The notes below the pieces were generated by a model. That model saw only the letters and a program-made list of their open reading frames with translations. It searched no databases and was not told the DNA's origin. From contig JACRDJ010000030.1 in NCBI GenBank assembly GCA_016218635.1, positions 1-5,220 on the forward strand: a DNA stretch of 5,220 nt. Direction: 5' to 3'. Both the position numbers and the translations under genes were made by a program. The stretch is from Candidatus Iainarchaeum sp. GTDB lineage: Archaea; Iainarchaeota; Iainarchaeia; Iainarchaeales; JAFGBZ01. Shown in pieces: positions 4,778-5,220 of the stretch (position 1 is the first letter of the stretch; the number at the start of each line of letters is the position of its first letter).

Positions 4778-5220
4778 TTGAACCGATGGATTTTGGTGGG
4801 TGTATTGTTGTTGCTTCTGGCCGCATTCGGGGTGGCCCAGGAATCCGGTGAACGCGGGTCCGGGGATGTCTCCGACTTGGATGAAGCCCCGCTTCAGGAA
4901 CTTTCTTCCGCTGGAACCGAACTGACTGCCGTGGATGCGGAAGCCATTTCGTGGGAAAGCGCTTCGGTTTCATCCGAGTCAGAAACTGAACTGAATACGC
5001 CGGCATTGGCACGCCGGTTCGGGCAACTGGTAGTCAGTGTTCTGGATGCGGACGGAAAACCGGCAGTTAAGGCCTCGGTGGCCATTGTGCGCCTGGTTCG
5101 CGACCGCAAGCACGTGGTCCGCCTGCATAAGGTGAATGAAGAAGGAAGAGCGTTCTTTCGCCTGGCTCCCGGAACCGTGTGGGTCGTGGCTTTTTTGAAG
5201 GGAAGCGGAATGGCCAAAGA
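4778..5220 (+). CDS. Predicted exported or membrane-anchored protein with Ig-like (carboxypeptidase regulatory-like) domain (partial; C-terminus beyond right edge)
   Basis: I do not recognise a named family. 147 codons are visible. Residues 1-20 are a classical signal sequence or membrane anchor: short basic start (Asn-Arg), a Leu/Val-rich core (about 5-17) and a GVA-Q cleavage-like site at 20/21. Residues 22-75 are strongly acidic and rich in Ser, Glu, Asp and Ala (14 acidic residues against one basic), probably a disordered surface linker. From about Gly82 the pattern QLVVSVLDADGKPAVKASV - NEEGRAFFRLAPGTVWVVAF is typical of carboxypeptidase regulatory-like/Ig-like beta-sandwich domains (strand, DADGKP turn, strand, EEGRA turn, PG turn, strand). 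Start is TTG with GGAGGTG 6 nt upstream. The gene diverges from the translation operon, so no functional link is implied. It probably acts at the cell surface; the role is unknown. Confidence 0.8.
   Translation, partial: MNRWILVGVLLLLLAAFGVAQESGERGSGDVSDLDEAPLQELSSAGTELTAVDAEAISWESASVSSESETELNTPALARRFGQLVVSVLDADGKPAVKASVAIVRLVRDRKHVVRLHKVNEEGRAFFRLAPGTVWVVAFLKGSGMAK

Noticed and set aside
4596..5012. 138-codon minus-strand frame running from within the exported protein gene to the rpl7ae leader
   Set aside because: Mostly antisense to the plus-strand gene, with no domain pattern. Only its last 15 codons, behind a Shine-Dalgarno, are worth keeping as a possible upstream ORF.
4894..5217. 107-codon minus-strand frame opposite the exported protein
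   Set aside because: No Shine-Dalgarno-supported start, composition rich in Ser/Thr/Arg, and the plus strand has a signal peptide plus Ig-like pattern.

Overview
The window is archaeal. It carries single-copy archaeal/eukaryote-type translation genes (L7Ae, S28e, L24e, S6e, aIF5B, aIF2 gamma), together with Shine-Dalgarno sites of the GGTGA type, AT-rich TATA-like boxes and GTG/TTG starts. The compact, ATGA-overlapped operon, the moderately GC-rich coding sequence, a divergent S6e and an aIF2 gamma without its zinc knuckle make me lean towards a small-genome DPANN lineage (Diapherotrites/Micrarchaeota-like). That placement is an inference, not an identification.

Positions 1-4582 are one long minus-strand operon, transcribed from right to left: rpl7ae - rps28e - rpl24e - ndk - dut - infB (aIF5B) - rps6e - eif2g (aIF2 gamma, cut by the left edge). 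Genes overlap by 1-4 nt or are separated by 2-12 nt, so they are almost certainly co-transcribed and several are probably translationally coupled. L7Ae-S28e-L24e-Ndk-aIF5B and S6e-aIF2 gamma are familiar archaeal gene strings; here they are joined. The guest is a trimeric-type dUTPase between ndk and infB.

Positions 4583-4777 form a divergent control region. It holds candidate TATA elements for both directions, a 6-bp-arm dyad, a possible 15-codon upstream ORF, and a 28-nt hairpin that fits a kink-turn/k-loop and contains the Shine-Dalgarno of rpl7ae in its stem. L7Ae is the protein that recognises kink-turns, so this looks like a translational autoregulation element controlling the first gene of the operon. 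It is the most interesting feature of the window.

Positions 4778-5220 are the start of a plus-strand gene, cut by the right edge. It encodes an exported or membrane-anchored protein: signal sequence, acidic Ser/Glu-rich linker, then the start of an Ig-like/carboxypeptidase-regulatory-like beta-sandwich domain. It starts at a TTG behind a strong Shine-Dalgarno and an uninterrupted run of eight T. I see no tRNA, rRNA, insertion sequence, CRISPR array or attachment site.
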